Of a stretch of DNA of 64,000 bases, positions 26,594 to 36,387 are shown piece after piece (the first letter of the stretch is position 1; each line of letters starts with the position of its first letter). A program made the position numbers and the translations under genes. The stretch lies in NCBI RefSeq assembly GCF_032302195.1, contig NZ_CP135275.1:248001-312000 (forward strand), in the 5' to 3' direction. The stretch is from Paenibacillus sp. MMS20-IR301 (lineage in GTDB: Bacteria > Bacillota > Bacilli > Paenibacillales > Paenibacillaceae). The notes below the pieces were generated by a model. It searched no databases and had not been told where the DNA came from. It worked only from the letters and a program-made list of their open reading frames with translations.

Positions 26594-26686
26594 TACTATA
26601 GCTATTAATTCGGGAACCGGCTGTGCAGACATGGCAACATGGCTGCACATGGCCGGTTTCATTATTACAGGGCAGGAGTGGAAATT

Positions 26687-28132
26687 ATGAACAAAAAGAA
26701 CCTGATACAGGTCTATTCCGCACCTGAGGGTGCTGTACGCAACTCCGATTTCTCTGTCCGTGTCCGGACGCCCGAAGGCGGGTGGGAGCCGCTGTTCAGC
26801 TACAATGTGAAGGTGGACATGCATAATGTGCGCGATGCATCGATGGTCCAGTTCAATTGCGCCGGAACCGTTATAATCGAAATCGAACATCACTCCGCAG
26901 CGGTTCATGAAGCCGTAATCCGTCCGCTGTCCGCCGGTTTAACCGGTGAGCTCAGCGGACGCTGCATCTATTTCACTATAGACGGGCCTAAGCTGCTGTC
27001 GGTTGAAATTAACGGCGACCGGTTTCATAACCTGCATATTTTTGCGAATCCGCTTGAAGAGCCGCTGCCGGCTGCCTGCGGCAGTGAGATTGTGGTACTG
27101 GAGCCGGGACTGCATAACACGGAGGAACTGCAGCAGCAACTGGAGCAACCTGCGGATCCGGACGCGATGCGGACAGTTGTCTTTAGCCCCGGAATTCACC
27201 GGCTCAGCCATCCGCAGCTTCATCTTCCATCGTGTACCACCATATACTTGCCTGGCGGCGCTGTGTTATATGGGGGCTTTGTGTGTAATGCAGTTCACGA
27301 TGTGGCTGTCAAAGGTAATGGCATTCTCTATATGACAGAGTTCGAGAAAAATACTTTCTACCGCGGATTTGAAATAAAATACTCCCGTAATATTCAGCTT
27401 GATGGGATTACGGTCATTGACCCGCCGCACTACACCGTTCTGCTCGGCCAGTCTGAGCATATTCTGATCCGCAATCTGAAATCATTCAGTACACGCGGCT
27501 GGTGCGACGGAATAGATATGATGGCCTGCAAAGGGGTCACCATCGAAGGAGGGTTCCTCCGCACCTCAGATGACTGCATAGCGGTATATGCTTCGCGCGG
27601 GGAGTTCCGCGGCGATACGCGGGAAGTATCGGCCAGCGGCATTATCCTGTGGGCGGATGTGGCCCATCCGGTCAATATCGGGACGCATGGCGATTATGAC
27701 GGAGAGGGGGATGTAATCGAGAATATCTCATTCACCGATATCGATATTCTGGAGCATCATGAGCCGCAGCCGGATTACTGGGGCTGTCTGGCGATTAATG
27801 CCGGAGATAATAATACAGTGCGTAATGTAGTGTATGAGGATATCCGGATTGAAGCCTTCGAACTTGGAGAATTGTTCAATCTGCGGGTGCTGCAGAATGA
27901 GAAATATAATCCGGTGCCCGGCCGGCGGATCGAACAGGTCACTTTCAGGAACATTCATTATAACGGTACCTGCCTGAACCCTTCCCATATTGAGGGCTAT
28001 GATCATACAAGGGTTGTTGAGCATATTGTATTTGAGAATGTCACCGTGAACGGCAGTGCGTTCCAGCTTGCAGAACCGAATATTATAATCGGGAAACATG
28101 CCCGTAATATAATGAATAAGCCGCTCCGTTAA
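26687..28132 (+). CDS. Intracellular GH28-like right-handed beta-helix protein
   Basis: About 481 aa from ATG 26687 (GGAG eight bases before); the frame is open from 26639. No signal peptide, so the protein is cytoplasmic. The parallel beta-helix is visible as repeated short coils (YLPGGAVLYGGF, VAVKGNGILYM, IQLDGITVIDPPHY, GVTIEGGFL). Acidic positions match the polygalacturonase active site in outline: GWCDGIDM, TSDDCIAVY and IGTHGDYDG. An N-terminal beta-sandwich of about 130 residues precedes the helix. It would act on oligosaccharides brought in by the importer just upstream. A lyase or epimerase function cannot be excluded. Confidence 0.78.
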   Translation: MNKKNLIQVYSAPEGAVRNSDFSVRVRTPEGGWEPLFSYNVKVDMHNVRDASMVQFNCAGTVIIEIEHHSAAVHEAVIRPLSAGLTGELSGRCIYFTIDGPKLLSVEINGDRFHNLHIFANPLEEPLPAACGSEIVVLEPGLHNTEELQQQLEQPADPDAMRTVVFSPGIHRLSHPQLHLPSCTTIYLPGGAVLYGGFVCNAVHDVAVKGNGILYMTEFEKNTFYRGFEIKYSRNIQLDGITVIDPPHYTVLLGQSEHILIRNLKSFSTRGWCDGIDMMACKGVTIEGGFLRTSDDCIAVYASRGEFRGDTREVSASGIILWADVAHPVNIGTHGDYDGEGDVIENISFTDIDILEHHEPQPDYWGCLAINAGDNNTVRNVVYEDIRIEAFELGELFNLRVLQNEKYNPVPGRRIEQVTFRNIHYNGTCLNPSHIEGYDHTRVVEHIVFENVTVNGSAFQLAEPNIIIGKHARNIMNKPLR

Positions 28133-28175
28133 GTGAGGGGAAGCACCGGAACGTTACCTGCCAGCATTTCTACTT

Positions 28176-28214
28176 TAAATAACCCGTCAGGCAAATTGCC
28201 CGGCGGGTTATTTA
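28176..28214. terminator. Bidirectional terminator between convergent genes
   Basis: TAAATAACCCG (28176-28186) pairs perfectly with CGGGTTATTTA (28204-28214). A-rich and T-rich flanks serve both the GH28-like gene and the convergent diguanylate cyclase. Confidence 0.88.
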
Positions 28215-28225
28215 ATGCAGCCTTA

Positions 28226-29869
28226 TTACTGATCCGGCAGTGAATGGGAAATCAGTGTCTCATAATGATTCACTTTGTTGCGGCCGCCCGCTTTGGAAGC
28301 GTAAAGCGCCTGATCCGCCTCAGCAATCAGCTGCTCCGGAAGGATACCGGCAGAGGGCAGACCATTCGCAACTCCGATGCTGATGGTAATGACACTGCTA
28401 ATGTCAGAGCCTTCATGGGGGATTCCTGCCTGCTCAACAGCCGACCGGAGCTTTTCAGCCAGTCCCAGTGCCCCCGTGATATTAGTATCCGGCAGGATGA
28501 TTGCGAATTCTTCACCCCCGTAACGGGCGATCATATCCGAGGTGCGGCCCAAAATTTGTTTGCCGAGAAGTGAGACTCTGCGCAAGCATTCATCACCGGC
28601 CTGATGTCCATAAGTATCGTTATAGGCCTTGAAATTATCAATATCAAACATGATCAGTGACAGCCCGTTCGGATTGCCGCTGCGTTTCGCCCTTCCCCAT
28701 TCCTTTGCCAGTGTTTCATCGAAATAACGGCGGTTGGCAATATTTGTGAGCCCGTCCATCAGGGACAGCTGCTGCAGGGTATTTTCCATCTTTTTTCTTT
28801 CTGTAATATCAGTAGCCGTACCTATGAATCCGGTAATTTCTCCGTCCAGCCAAAGCGGTGTAACGATAAGCAAGACCGTCAAGCGGGAGCCGTCTTTGCG
28901 GATGTAAGACCATTCCCGTCCTTCCGGAGGCTCCTCCATTGCACAGTGCCTGAATACATCAAGTCCTTGGAAGGGTTTATTATGGAGGACAGACAGCTCG
29001 CCGGCATAACCGGCAATCTCCTCCGGATCATGAAAAATCATGGGGGTTTCCCGTCCGATCAAGTCTTCCGTCTGATAACCGAGCACTGTCTCCGCGGCTT
29101 TGTTAATATGAGTGATAGTTCCTCCAGAATCAAAGGCGGTAATTACCGTGCCTACCGAGGACTGGAAAATAGCTTCTTGCAGCATGTGGAGGGAACGGTA
29201 TCTCCGCTCACTGATCTCCAGCTCATGCGCAAGCTGATTCGAATAAGTGAAGAAAGCGATTAGCCTGGCGGAGAATAGCCCGCCGGAACCAATAAACGCA
29301 AGGTAAGAAACAAGGTCCAGATAAGGAATTGTTCTCAGATTAGGTCCCATCAGCAGTGACATGAAGGTAATAAGCGTTAAGCTCAGGAGCAGTGAAAGCA
29401 GCCAGCGGCGCCAATACTGGTCTACATACTGCATAATCAAACCGCTGCCGATTCCTGCTGATATTATACTGATACATGCTACGACAGCTGTGGGAGTAAG
29501 CTGACCAAATATGGTTATTCTGCCAATGACAACAAACAGCGCAGTCAGCAAAGAAGCCGGCAAGCCGCCAAAATAGGCGGAGCAAATCACAATAATATGC
29601 CTGAAGTCGATCATGGTACTGGGATTAATCTTGAAGCTAAACATCAATAGGAAAAGGGCACACAGGCCATGCAGTATTCCAATCAGCAGCTTAAATTGCA
29701 GGGGGCGGGTCGGCTTTCTTAAATAACGGCGGAACAGCAGATTGAAGAGAAAGAGAAACGCAGTCAAAAGCGCGAAGTTTGCAATCATAAACCTAAACAT
29801 TAGGATTCGACACCACTTCCACAGATAATGAAATAATATGCCTATTGTACTATGATTACCAACCAGCAT
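28226..29869 (-). CDS. Membrane diguanylate cyclase (5TM-LYT, PAS, GGDEF)
   Basis: A 547-aa protein. About six N-terminal membrane segments resemble the LytS-YhcK 5TM receptor domain (NPSTMIDFRHIIVICSAYFG). A PAS domain follows (about 230-355, ending TATDITERKK), then a GGDEF domain with active-site GGEEF and, five residues upstream, RTSD, a full inhibitory I-site. It should make cyclic di-GMP under product feedback. The start is uncertain: ATG 29869 lacks a good box, and Met24 is an alternative. There is no EAL domain. Confidence 0.9.
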   Translation of the reverse strand: MLVGNHSTIGILFHYLWKWCRILMFRFMIANFALLTAFLFLFNLLFRRYLRKPTRPLQFKLLIGILHGLCALFLLMFSFKINPSTMIDFRHIIVICSAYFGGLPASLLTALFVVIGRITIFGQLTPTAVVACISIISAGIGSGLIMQYVDQYWRRWLLSLLLSLTLITFMSLLMGPNLRTIPYLDLVSYLAFIGSGGLFSARLIAFFTYSNQLAHELEISERRYRSLHMLQEAIFQSSVGTVITAFDSGGTITHINKAAETVLGYQTEDLIGRETPMIFHDPEEIAGYAGELSVLHNKPFQGLDVFRHCAMEEPPEGREWSYIRKDGSRLTVLLIVTPLWLDGEITGFIGTATDITERKKMENTLQQLSLMDGLTNIANRRYFDETLAKEWGRAKRSGNPNGLSLIMFDIDNFKAYNDTYGHQAGDECLRRVSLLGKQILGRTSDMIARYGGEEFAIILPDTNITGALGLAEKLRSAVEQAGIPHEGSDISSVITISIGVANGLPSAGILPEQLIAEADQALYASKAGGRNKVNHYETLISHSLPDQ

Positions 29870-29948
29870 AAAGCGGCTTTTAAATTCATGTCACGAAACG
29901 ATGCTCTTAGCTTGTTATATAGGTATCAATCCATAGGAGGTGAGAAGC

Positions 29949-30542
29949 TTGCACTCAACCGTCCCCGGGGAAGCGGACGAAAGGAAGCTGATAATTGAGC
30001 AGGCTGTAGAAGCAGTGAAGGCAGGCAACAAGCAGCCCTACGAGATTATAATTAAGCAGTTTGAACGGCAGATCTATACTTACTGTTTCTATATTCTCAA
30101 GAATCATACAGAAACAGAAGATGCCGTACAGGAGATCTTTATCCGTGCCTATGCTAATCTTCACCGCTACAGCAGCAGCACTTCCTTTTCGGCCTGGCTT
30201 TACAAGCTGGCCTATCATCATTTGATAAATATGAAGAAAAAAGAAGGCCGCTGGCTCAGGCTGATTGAGCATTACAAGGATCAGCAGAGGCAGCAGCAGG
30301 TTCCGATAACCGATACGGTTACACACGAGCTAATGACCTATCTGACCACAGAAGAACGGCATATCCTGCTTCTAAAAGCTGTAGAGCAGTACACCTTTGA
30401 GGAAATCGGCGGGATTATGGGGATCGGGGCAGCAACAGTCCGCAAAAAATATGAACGGCTGCGCAAAAAGCTGATAGAGCGCGTACGCCAAAAAGGAGCG
30501 AAGGTTAATGGGACAATATCCGGGGCAAACAAAACATATTGA
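29949..30542 (+). CDS. ECF-family RNA polymerase sigma factor
   Basis: About 197 aa. The open frame begins at GTG 29940, but AGGAGG lies directly on it; TTG 29949 is eight bases after the box and is preferred. Sigma-2 (YTYCFYILKNHTETEDAVQEIFIRA region) and sigma-4 (YTFEEIGGIMGIGAATVRKKYERLRKKL) are clear. It overlaps the next gene, a transmembrane anti-sigma-like protein, by 35 bases, the usual arrangement for SigW/SigV-like pairs. The signal is unknown. Confidence 0.93.
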   Translation: MHSTVPGEADERKLIIEQAVEAVKAGNKQPYEIIIKQFERQIYTYCFYILKNHTETEDAVQEIFIRAYANLHRYSSSTSFSAWLYKLAYHHLINMKKKEGRWLRLIEHYKDQQRQQQVPITDTVTHELMTYLTTEERHILLLKAVEQYTFEEIGGIMGIGAATVRKKYERLRKKLIERVRQKGAKVNGTISGANKTY

Positions 30543-31662
30543 AATGGATATTATCGAACAACGGATCCGTGAGTCTATTGTGCCTAAGCGGGAATTGAGC
30601 ACTCACATTATGAATAAGATCGGGGAGAACGGGGAGAACGGGATGAACAGCAGAACCATGAGAACTTCAAAAGCCAAACCGAGTATTTTCAAAAAGACAG
30701 CTATTGCAGCCGCCGTTGCCGCGGTGCTTGGTGCAGGTACGATCGTTGCTGGTTTCGTATCACCGGCTATGGCGGACACGCTGAAGAAAATCCCGGGCAT
30801 CGGCCTTATTTATCAAGGTACAAGCCCAGAGTCGGTTGATCAGGCAATTGCCCAGGGAATATTATCGGAGCCTGCGCAAAGCGTGACCCACGGCGGAAAT
30901 ACATTGAAGCTGACCAATCTGCTCTATGACGGGACACGGCTGTCCTTCCTGCTGGAGTATGAAGGTGCACTGGATCTTTCCGAAAGCAGTTTAGGGTCTT
31001 TAATTGAACCTCCGGTATTCTTGGCAGACGGACAGGCAATTAAATTCACCAAAGGGATGATGGGCGATGTACCTTATCATGCGAATACTTACCAAGCCGA
31101 GCTGACACATGGCCTCGATTTGCCTGATGAGTTCGCTCTGACCATTCAGGCTAAAATGAAGCAGGCGGATGAAGTCTTTGAATTCAACGTACCTGTGAAG
31201 CTGGTTGATAACGCAATCGTAGTTAAGCCGGATATTACCAAGTCGGATGGAGCATTTAGTTATACAGTCGATGAGCTGCTGGTCACTCCGGTGTCCACCC
31301 GTTTAATATTGCACAGTCAGGGCGAGGTTCCGCACTCTACAGAGCAAACGGGTGAATATAGCGCCAGCAAAGTGTATTACGAGCTTGTAGATGATGAGGG
31401 GAATTCCCTTGACCCGAATATCTTCGGCTATTATAACAGCAAACCGCAAGCAGCGGATCAGGTCAACGAGCTGTATGCCGCGTTTGCCGCTACAACAAAG
31501 TCGGTAACCATTAAGCCGTTTACGCTAACCGTTAAGAACGATGATTTCAGCATTGTCGGGCAAAAGAAGGACAGCAACGGCAACCTTCTGCCGGGTATCC
31601 ATAACCAGGGAGAACGGACTTACCTGCAGGATCTTGAAGTCACAGTGCCGCTTCAGCCTTAA
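30508..31662 (+). CDS. DUF4179-type transmembrane anti-sigma factor
   Basis: A 384-aa protein, ATG 30508 with AAAGGAG upstream. The N-terminal cytoplasmic part (about 60 aa) should bind the sigma factor; one TM helix follows (TAIAAAVAAVLGAGTIVAGF) and then an extracytoplasmic beta-rich region (LTNLLYDGTRLSFLLEYEG) typical of DUF4179/DUF5643 proteins. Membership is inferred from pattern and context. A strong hairpin terminator follows. Confidence 0.88.
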   Translation: MGQYPGQTKHIEMDIIEQRIRESIVPKRELSTHIMNKIGENGENGMNSRTMRTSKAKPSIFKKTAIAAAVAAVLGAGTIVAGFVSPAMADTLKKIPGIGLIYQGTSPESVDQAIAQGILSEPAQSVTHGGNTLKLTNLLYDGTRLSFLLEYEGALDLSESSLGSLIEPPVFLADGQAIKFTKGMMGDVPYHANTYQAELTHGLDLPDEFALTIQAKMKQADEVFEFNVPVKLVDNAIVVKPDITKSDGAFSYTVDELLVTPVSTRLILHSQGEVPHSTEQTGEYSASKVYYELVDDEGNSLDPNIFGYYNSKPQAADQVNELYAAFAATTKSVTIKPFTLTVKNDDFSIVGQKKDSNGNLLPGIHNQGERTYLQDLEVTVPLQP

Positions 31663-31703
31663 TTCGTAATCAATTGTTGTAAAATATCCCGGCAGGTTCA
31701 AGC

Positions 31704-31763
31704 GAAGAAACCGTCTCTTTGATAGAGCAGTGGAGTTTCCACTGCACAAAGAGGCGGTTTCTT
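31704..31763. terminator. Long bidirectional terminator
   Basis: AAGAAACCGTCTCTTTG (31704-31720) pairs with 31746-31762, and an inner stem GCAGTGGA/TCCACTGC (31726-31733/31737-31744) extends it. It separates the anti-sigma gene from the convergent MFS gene. Confidence 0.9.
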
Positions 31764-31790
31764 TATATCTATATTCAGTCTGCCCTGCAA

Positions 31791-33281
31791 TCAGTGCTGT
31801 GCCTCTTTCATCTTAAGCTGTTTCAGGCCCGGCTCGGAGTCCTTCTGCGGGGCGCGGCCGTGCTGCTTGATGAATACCGAGAGCAGTAATGCAATTATGC
31901 TGATTCCCACGATGACAAGATAAGCATCATTGATGCCTTGGATAGAGGCTTCCATCAGCATGTGTTCCCGGGTTCCGCCTGCAGCCTGCAAATCCTGCAG
32001 ATGAGACTTGGTGCTGCTGGCCATGACGGTAACGAGCAGAGAAGTACCCACAGCGCCGGCGACTTGTTTAACCGTATTGGAAATGGCGGTGCCGTGTGCA
32101 TTAAGCTTGGCGGGCAGCTGATTCAGCCCTGCGGTTTGGATCGGCATAAGGATCATGGCTAATCCGATACGCCGGCCGGTTGACATGAGCGCCATGTACA
32201 GGTAACCCGTCGAATCCGTTAAGCGAGTGAAGCTGAGGGTCGTAGCAATCAGAATCAGTAAGCCGATGACCGCAAGCCACCGGGCTCCGAAGCGGTCGAA
32301 CAGCTTGCCCGTGACCGGCATCAGAATACCCATGATCAGCGAGCCGGGAAGGAGCAGGAAGCCGGATTCCATCGCTGTGTATCCGCGGGCATTCTGCAGA
32401 TAGAGCGGGAGCAGAATCATATCAGCATACATCACGATCGTTACCGCCATATTGATAATTGTGGTTAAGGAGAACATCTTATACCGGAAAGCCCGCAGCT
32501 CCAGCAGCGGATTCGGGGAGACCAGCTGCCGCCAGGTGAATAATCCGAGTGACAGAACCCCTGCACCAAGCGAGAAGAGGACCTCCGTGCTTAACCAGCC
32601 TGCGCTTCCCGCCCGGCTGAAGCCATACAGCAGGGTTCCGAAGCCGATGGTTGAAATCACGACACTGGACAGGTCGAGCCTGGTATTGGAGCGTGCGGAT
32701 ACATTCCTTAAACAGATGAAGCCGCCGATGATAATTACGGATGTCAAAGGGATCATCCCGTAGAACATGCTTTCCCAGCTGTAATGCTCCAGAATGTATC
32801 CGGCCAGCGTAGGTCCGACTGCCGGAGCGAAAATGACGGCCAAGCCGACCATGCCCATTGCGGCTCCTCTTTTCTCGGGAGGATAGAGGGTTAGAATAAC
32901 ATTCATCAGCAGCGGCATGATAATTCCTGATCCTGCTGCCTGAACCAGACGCCCGGTTAACAGAACCGGGAAGTTTGCTGCGAGCGCCGATATCACCGTT
33001 CCGGCCAGAAAAATGATCATCGAAGTCTGGAAAAGCCCGCGCGTTGTAAACCGCTGCATCAGATAGGCCGTAACCGGAATCAGTACACCGCTAACCAGCA
33101 TATAGCCTGTAGTCAGCCACTGGGCCGTTGAAGCGGATATGCTGAAATCGCTCATTAACTCCGGCAGGACAACACTCATGATGGTCTGATTCAGCGTGGC
33201 CAGAAAGGCGCCCAGAATCATGATGATTACAATCGGGCCCTTACGGATAGAACTTATATTCACTGCGGTTTCTTTACTCAT
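31791..33281 (-). CDS. MFS multidrug exporter, DHA2/EmrB-QacA type
   Basis: About 496 aa from ATG 33281 with AAAGGAAG upstream; the open frame extends to 33404 into the preceding gene but has no box there. Fourteen helices can be counted, with DHA2 markers: LGAFLATLNQTIMSVVLPEL in TM1, WLTTGYMLVSGVLIPV and motif C in AVIFAPAVGPTLAGYI. It starts 8 bases inside the end of the upstream membrane-protein gene, so the two are one operon. Drug or metabolite export is likely; substrate unknown. Confidence 0.92.
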   Translation of the reverse strand: MSKETAVNISSIRKGPIVIIMILGAFLATLNQTIMSVVLPELMSDFSISASTAQWLTTGYMLVSGVLIPVTAYLMQRFTTRGLFQTSMIIFLAGTVISALAANFPVLLTGRLVQAAGSGIIMPLLMNVILTLYPPEKRGAAMGMVGLAVIFAPAVGPTLAGYILEHYSWESMFYGMIPLTSVIIIGGFICLRNVSARSNTRLDLSSVVISTIGFGTLLYGFSRAGSAGWLSTEVLFSLGAGVLSLGLFTWRQLVSPNPLLELRAFRYKMFSLTTIINMAVTIVMYADMILLPLYLQNARGYTAMESGFLLLPGSLIMGILMPVTGKLFDRFGARWLAVIGLLILIATTLSFTRLTDSTGYLYMALMSTGRRIGLAMILMPIQTAGLNQLPAKLNAHGTAISNTVKQVAGAVGTSLLVTVMASSTKSHLQDLQAAGGTREHMLMEASIQGINDAYLVIVGISIIALLLSVFIKQHGRAPQKDSEPGLKQLKMKEAQH

Positions 33282-33948
33282 TTGAATACTTCCTTTCAAA
33301 GGGTGCTTTAGCAGGCTTTTTCTTTTTGAGCAGCATGTATATGCCTGTGGAGAAAAACACAATACTGCAGCCCATCCCGAACAAGGCGCTGGACTGGAGC
33401 GCATGATCGGAATGCTCCATCATGAGCAGTGTGTACTGCGTTACCACAATGGCAACCATGGCATCGGTAAAACTGATGATTCTCAGCGTTGAAATGATCG
33501 GTCCTTTCAGATGCCGGTTCGACAAGATGCCGTATATGGCAAGTCCAAGCTTAGTGAACGCAACGGTTGCTACCAGATAAACAAGATAACCTCTGTAAAA
33601 GAGGGCATCTCCGGCAAGATACATTCGTAGACAGACCAGCAGATAGGTGATTCCGAGGAGGCACAGGAAAGCGCCGCTCCGCTGGTACACCATGAACTCC
33701 ATGTCATATCTTTGCCCAGGCTCTTCAATGCGTTTGGCCGCTGCATATTTATGGAGTGCCTGTCTCCTTGCGGCGCAAAGGATCAAGTAATAGAGCGCAT
33801 TGATAATGAACCAGCCGGACAGAAGGTACAGTCCCAGAATCAGCTTAGCCGCACCGATCATAGCATTAATTACCATTGCCACACTGTTTGTTATCGCAGC
33901 CCGCTCCTGGTAATCGGTCATGTAGCGGTTCAATAATTCTTTAAGCAC
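33274..33948 (-). CDS. Multi-pass membrane protein of unknown function
   Basis: About 224 aa with five to six hydrophobic helices. The ATG at 33960 overlaps the ribosome binding site GGAGGGG, so GTG 33948, five bases after it, is a better start. No family is recognised; the opening (AITNSVAMVINAMIGAAKLILGLY) slightly resembles cation-diffusion facilitators, but the metal-site Asp/His pattern is absent. It overlaps the MFS exporter gene and may be its accessory. Confidence 0.72.
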   Translation of the reverse strand: MLKELLNRYMTDYQERAAITNSVAMVINAMIGAAKLILGLYLLSGWFIINALYYLILCAARRQALHKYAAAKRIEEPGQRYDMEFMVYQRSGAFLCLLGITYLLVCLRMYLAGDALFYRGYLVYLVATVAFTKLGLAIYGILSNRHLKGPIISTLRIISFTDAMVAIVVTQYTLLMMEHSDHALQSSALFGMGCSIVFFSTGIYMLLKKKKPAKAPFERKYSNE

Positions 33949-33964
33949 TGTCCCCTCCATTAAT

Positions 33965-33993
33965 CTTCAGGCGGAACCTAGGTCCGCCTGAAG
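33965..33993. terminator. Hairpin between two leftward genes
   Basis: CTTCAGGCGGA (33965-33975) and TCCGCCTGAAG (33983-33993) form a perfect 11-bp stem with a seven-base loop. It lies downstream of the 34055 gene on the minus strand, but lacks a strong T run there. Confidence 0.65.
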
Positions 33994-34054
33994 TATTCTC
34001 TTATAATCAGATAGCCCAGAAACAGGACAACAAGCTTGCTTATCATATTCAGCC

Positions 34055-34588
34055 TTAGTTAACCAGCAGGGAATTGGCTCTTTGGCCGAGCTCGTAGAGT
34101 TCGTCATATTTCTGGTCAATCAGGGGTGCAACCCTGCTTGTCTTCTTCTTGCTGATATTCGTATAGAGCAGATACGGGATAATCCAGCCTGCGAAGCCCG
34201 GGATGGCCAGAATGATGGAAAGCACCAGGCTGCCATCCAGATTGGCAAACACCGAACCTGCCATAAAAGCCGTTCCGGCCACACCGGTGGCATACGCGGC
34301 AGCGGACGCAAGGATGACTTTGGAGTTCTCAAGAGCTTCGATCTCGGTAACGGCAGCGTCAAACTGGCGCTGCAGCCGGGTCAGTTCAACCTTGTTGCGG
34401 ATTTTGCGGTCCCGTTTGAATTTCATGGTTACGGAGCCGGGATGCTGGGCCGGTGCTGAAGTGCTGTCCAGTGTCCAGCCGAAATGGCTGTACCCGTCGG
34501 CATACACAGATTCTACTCTGCGTTTAACCGTAATATCTTTGTATTCATAACCGACGTAATTCGTTTCGTTTCTGGTAAGCTGATTCAT
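34055..34588 (-). CDS. Uncharacterised membrane protein, paralogue of the 38126 gene
   Basis: A 177-aa protein with AAAGGAG before its ATG. The first 70 residues are soluble (FVGY-type NYVGYEYKDITV, then GYSHFGWTLD and KFKRDRKIRNKVELTRL), followed by two TM helices (ILASAAAYATGVAGTAFMAG and LVLSIILAIPGFAGWIIPYL) and a charged tail KYDELYELGQRANSLL. The gene at 38126 encodes the same architecture and motifs. No function is known to me. The genes flank a chemoreceptor-like protein and a two-component system. Confidence 0.82.
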   Translation of the reverse strand: MNQLTRNETNYVGYEYKDITVKRRVESVYADGYSHFGWTLDSTSAPAQHPGSVTMKFKRDRKIRNKVELTRLQRQFDAAVTEIEALENSKVILASAAAYATGVAGTAFMAGSVFANLDGSLVLSIILAIPGFAGWIIPYLLYTNISKKKTSRVAPLIDQKYDELYELGQRANSLLVN

Positions 34589-34705
34589 TTTTCATTTCTC
34601 CTTTATCTTCTATAGTGTATTTGGCAGGCTGTTTTCCGCTTCACCTGATAGAATCATTGTAGGATTAACATATTTATGAATTGCTTACGTTTTGTTTGTG
34701 TTACA

Positions 34706-36175
34706 TTAATTAGCTCCATTCGTTCCGATTAATTCCTGCAGCTGTATGCTGGAACGGCTGATTCTGCCGATGGAGCCATAGATAATTTCAATTCGCTCAT
34801 CCTGTTCCTTATTGGCGCCGAGCAGCTCGGTCGTTGCCGTCAGGTTTTTATGGGCAATCGCAGAAATTTGATCAGACTGCAGGCGGATTTGTGAGAATAC
34901 TCCGCTTACATGCCCAATTTTAGCAATCTCCTCTTCTATATAACGGTCGATCATCCTGAAGGCAGTGCTGACTTGCTCGAAGCTGCCAATGACTTGTTCA
35001 GTAATTACATTCCCTTTTTGAACAGCTGCTTCTTCATCCGTTGCTTTCTTTAATACCGCATTTGTTTTTACCTTGATGTCTTGAACAATCTCCGTGATAC
35101 TATCGACAGTCGCTGCGCTTTGCTCGGCCAGCTTCTTGATCTGCAGTGCCACCACGCTAAAGCCGGCCCCGGCTTCTCCGGCCCGCGCAGCTTCAATTCT
35201 TGCATTAAGCGCCAGCAGGTTGGTCTCACTGGCGATCTGGCTGATGGCGGCAAGAAAACCGTTTACCTGTTCCAGACTTTTGTTCAGAGCACCAACAGTC
35301 GAGAACGATTCCTGCACAGCCCAATTAATAATCTTCATCTGCTCCTCCATCTGGCGGAACTGCTCTGCACTTTGCAGCAGTGTCGTACTGGCCGCATCAG
35401 AGGTTCGGGTCAGCCCTGCGGACATCTCATTAATCTCTGCCATCCCCATGTCAGCCTGTCCTATCATCGTATTAATCTGTTCCAGGCTGCCTGACTGCCG
35501 GGCAACATCATGCGCTACCTCCTTAATCCGGGTTGACATACTCTCACTGATCGTTCTGAGGATCCCGATATCCTGGTTGCAATGATCAATATTCCCGTGA
35601 AGCTGGGCCGTGTTCTCGCCGATGACCTGAACCATGTTCTGGGCCGCTGCCTCATTGCTGTGGGCTTCCGCTTCATTCCTGTTAGCGTTCTCTATCAGAT
35701 CCGCATTCCGCTTGCATACGAAATACAGGACCAGTGTAAGCAGTGCCAGAAAGCCCATATTGATGAAATAGTACCCGATATCCCCGGTGTTCTCTGTTTG
35801 CTTCCCTGAGAAATGCATAACGGAGAACGTAATGGTGTATAAGCCGCCAAAGCTGAACAGGATAGATTTATTGGAGTACAGCGAAACAATGCACAGCACG
35901 GTGGCTATAATCATGCCTGTGTAGGCGCCGCCGATATAATTAACCGTACAGGTCAGAATAGCCATGAACAGAATGGCCATTGTTAAGGTATGCTTTTGTG
36001 TGGTGAGGATCAGTATAGAAGCAATAGAGAGCTCAATCAGAAGCGAGAAGGCAATCTCACCCAGCACCTGACCCTGAAAATAGAAGATAACTGCTGCTGC
36101 AAATATGCCCCATAGCATAATGGTGATGATCTTATTCACCCTGGCCCTGTTTGTAATGATAAAATTGCTTTCCAT
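34706..36175 (-). CDS. Methyl-accepting chemotaxis-like protein with a 6-TM N-terminus
   Basis: A 489-aa protein. About six membrane helices occupy residues 15-165 with almost no extracellular domain, followed directly by a coiled-coil signalling region with no HAMP domain. The hairpin tip reads [20 protein letters not shown], the conserved CheA/CheW-contact sequence. Such receptors may sense membrane state or small hydrophobic signals. It starts with AGGAGG upstream and is likely transcribed alone; its neighbours are the two paralogous membrane proteins and a two-component system. Confidence 0.88.
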   Translation of the reverse strand: MESNFIITNRARVNKIITIMLWGIFAAAVIFYFQGQVLGEIAFSLLIELSIASILILTTQKHTLTMAILFMAILTCTVNYIGGAYTGMIIATVLCIVSLYSNKSILFSFGGLYTITFSVMHFSGKQTENTGDIGYYFINMGFLALLTLVLYFVCKRNADLIENANRNEAEAHSNEAAAQNMVQVIGENTAQLHGNIDHCNQDIGILRTISESMSTRIKEVAHDVARQSGSLEQINTMIGQADMGMAEINEMSAGLTRTSDAASTTLLQSAEQFRQMEEQMKIINWAVQESFSTVGALNKSLEQVNGFLAAISQIASETNLLALNARIEAARAGEAGAGFSVVALQIKKLAEQSAATVDSITEIVQDIKVKTNAVLKKATDEEAAVQKGNVITEQVIGSFEQVSTAFRMIDRYIEEEIAKIGHVSGVFSQIRLQSDQISAIAHKNLTATTELLGANKEQDERIEIIYGSIGRISRSSIQLQELIGTNGAN

Positions 36176-36387
36176 GCTTATTTCCTCCTGATCGCTGTGA
36201 TTTTGCCTTGAGGTAATCCTTATGCTGTGAGCGATTGTATTCCCGGAATGTTTATGTTTTGCTTAAGTAATGTTTCTGTTCTGTTAATTCCGTAATTAAC
36301 AATTCAGCAACAAAACTCAAACAAACTATAAATGCGGCAACAGTAATATGTAACAGGATGCAGCGTCAATAAGAGGAGGGCACGAAC

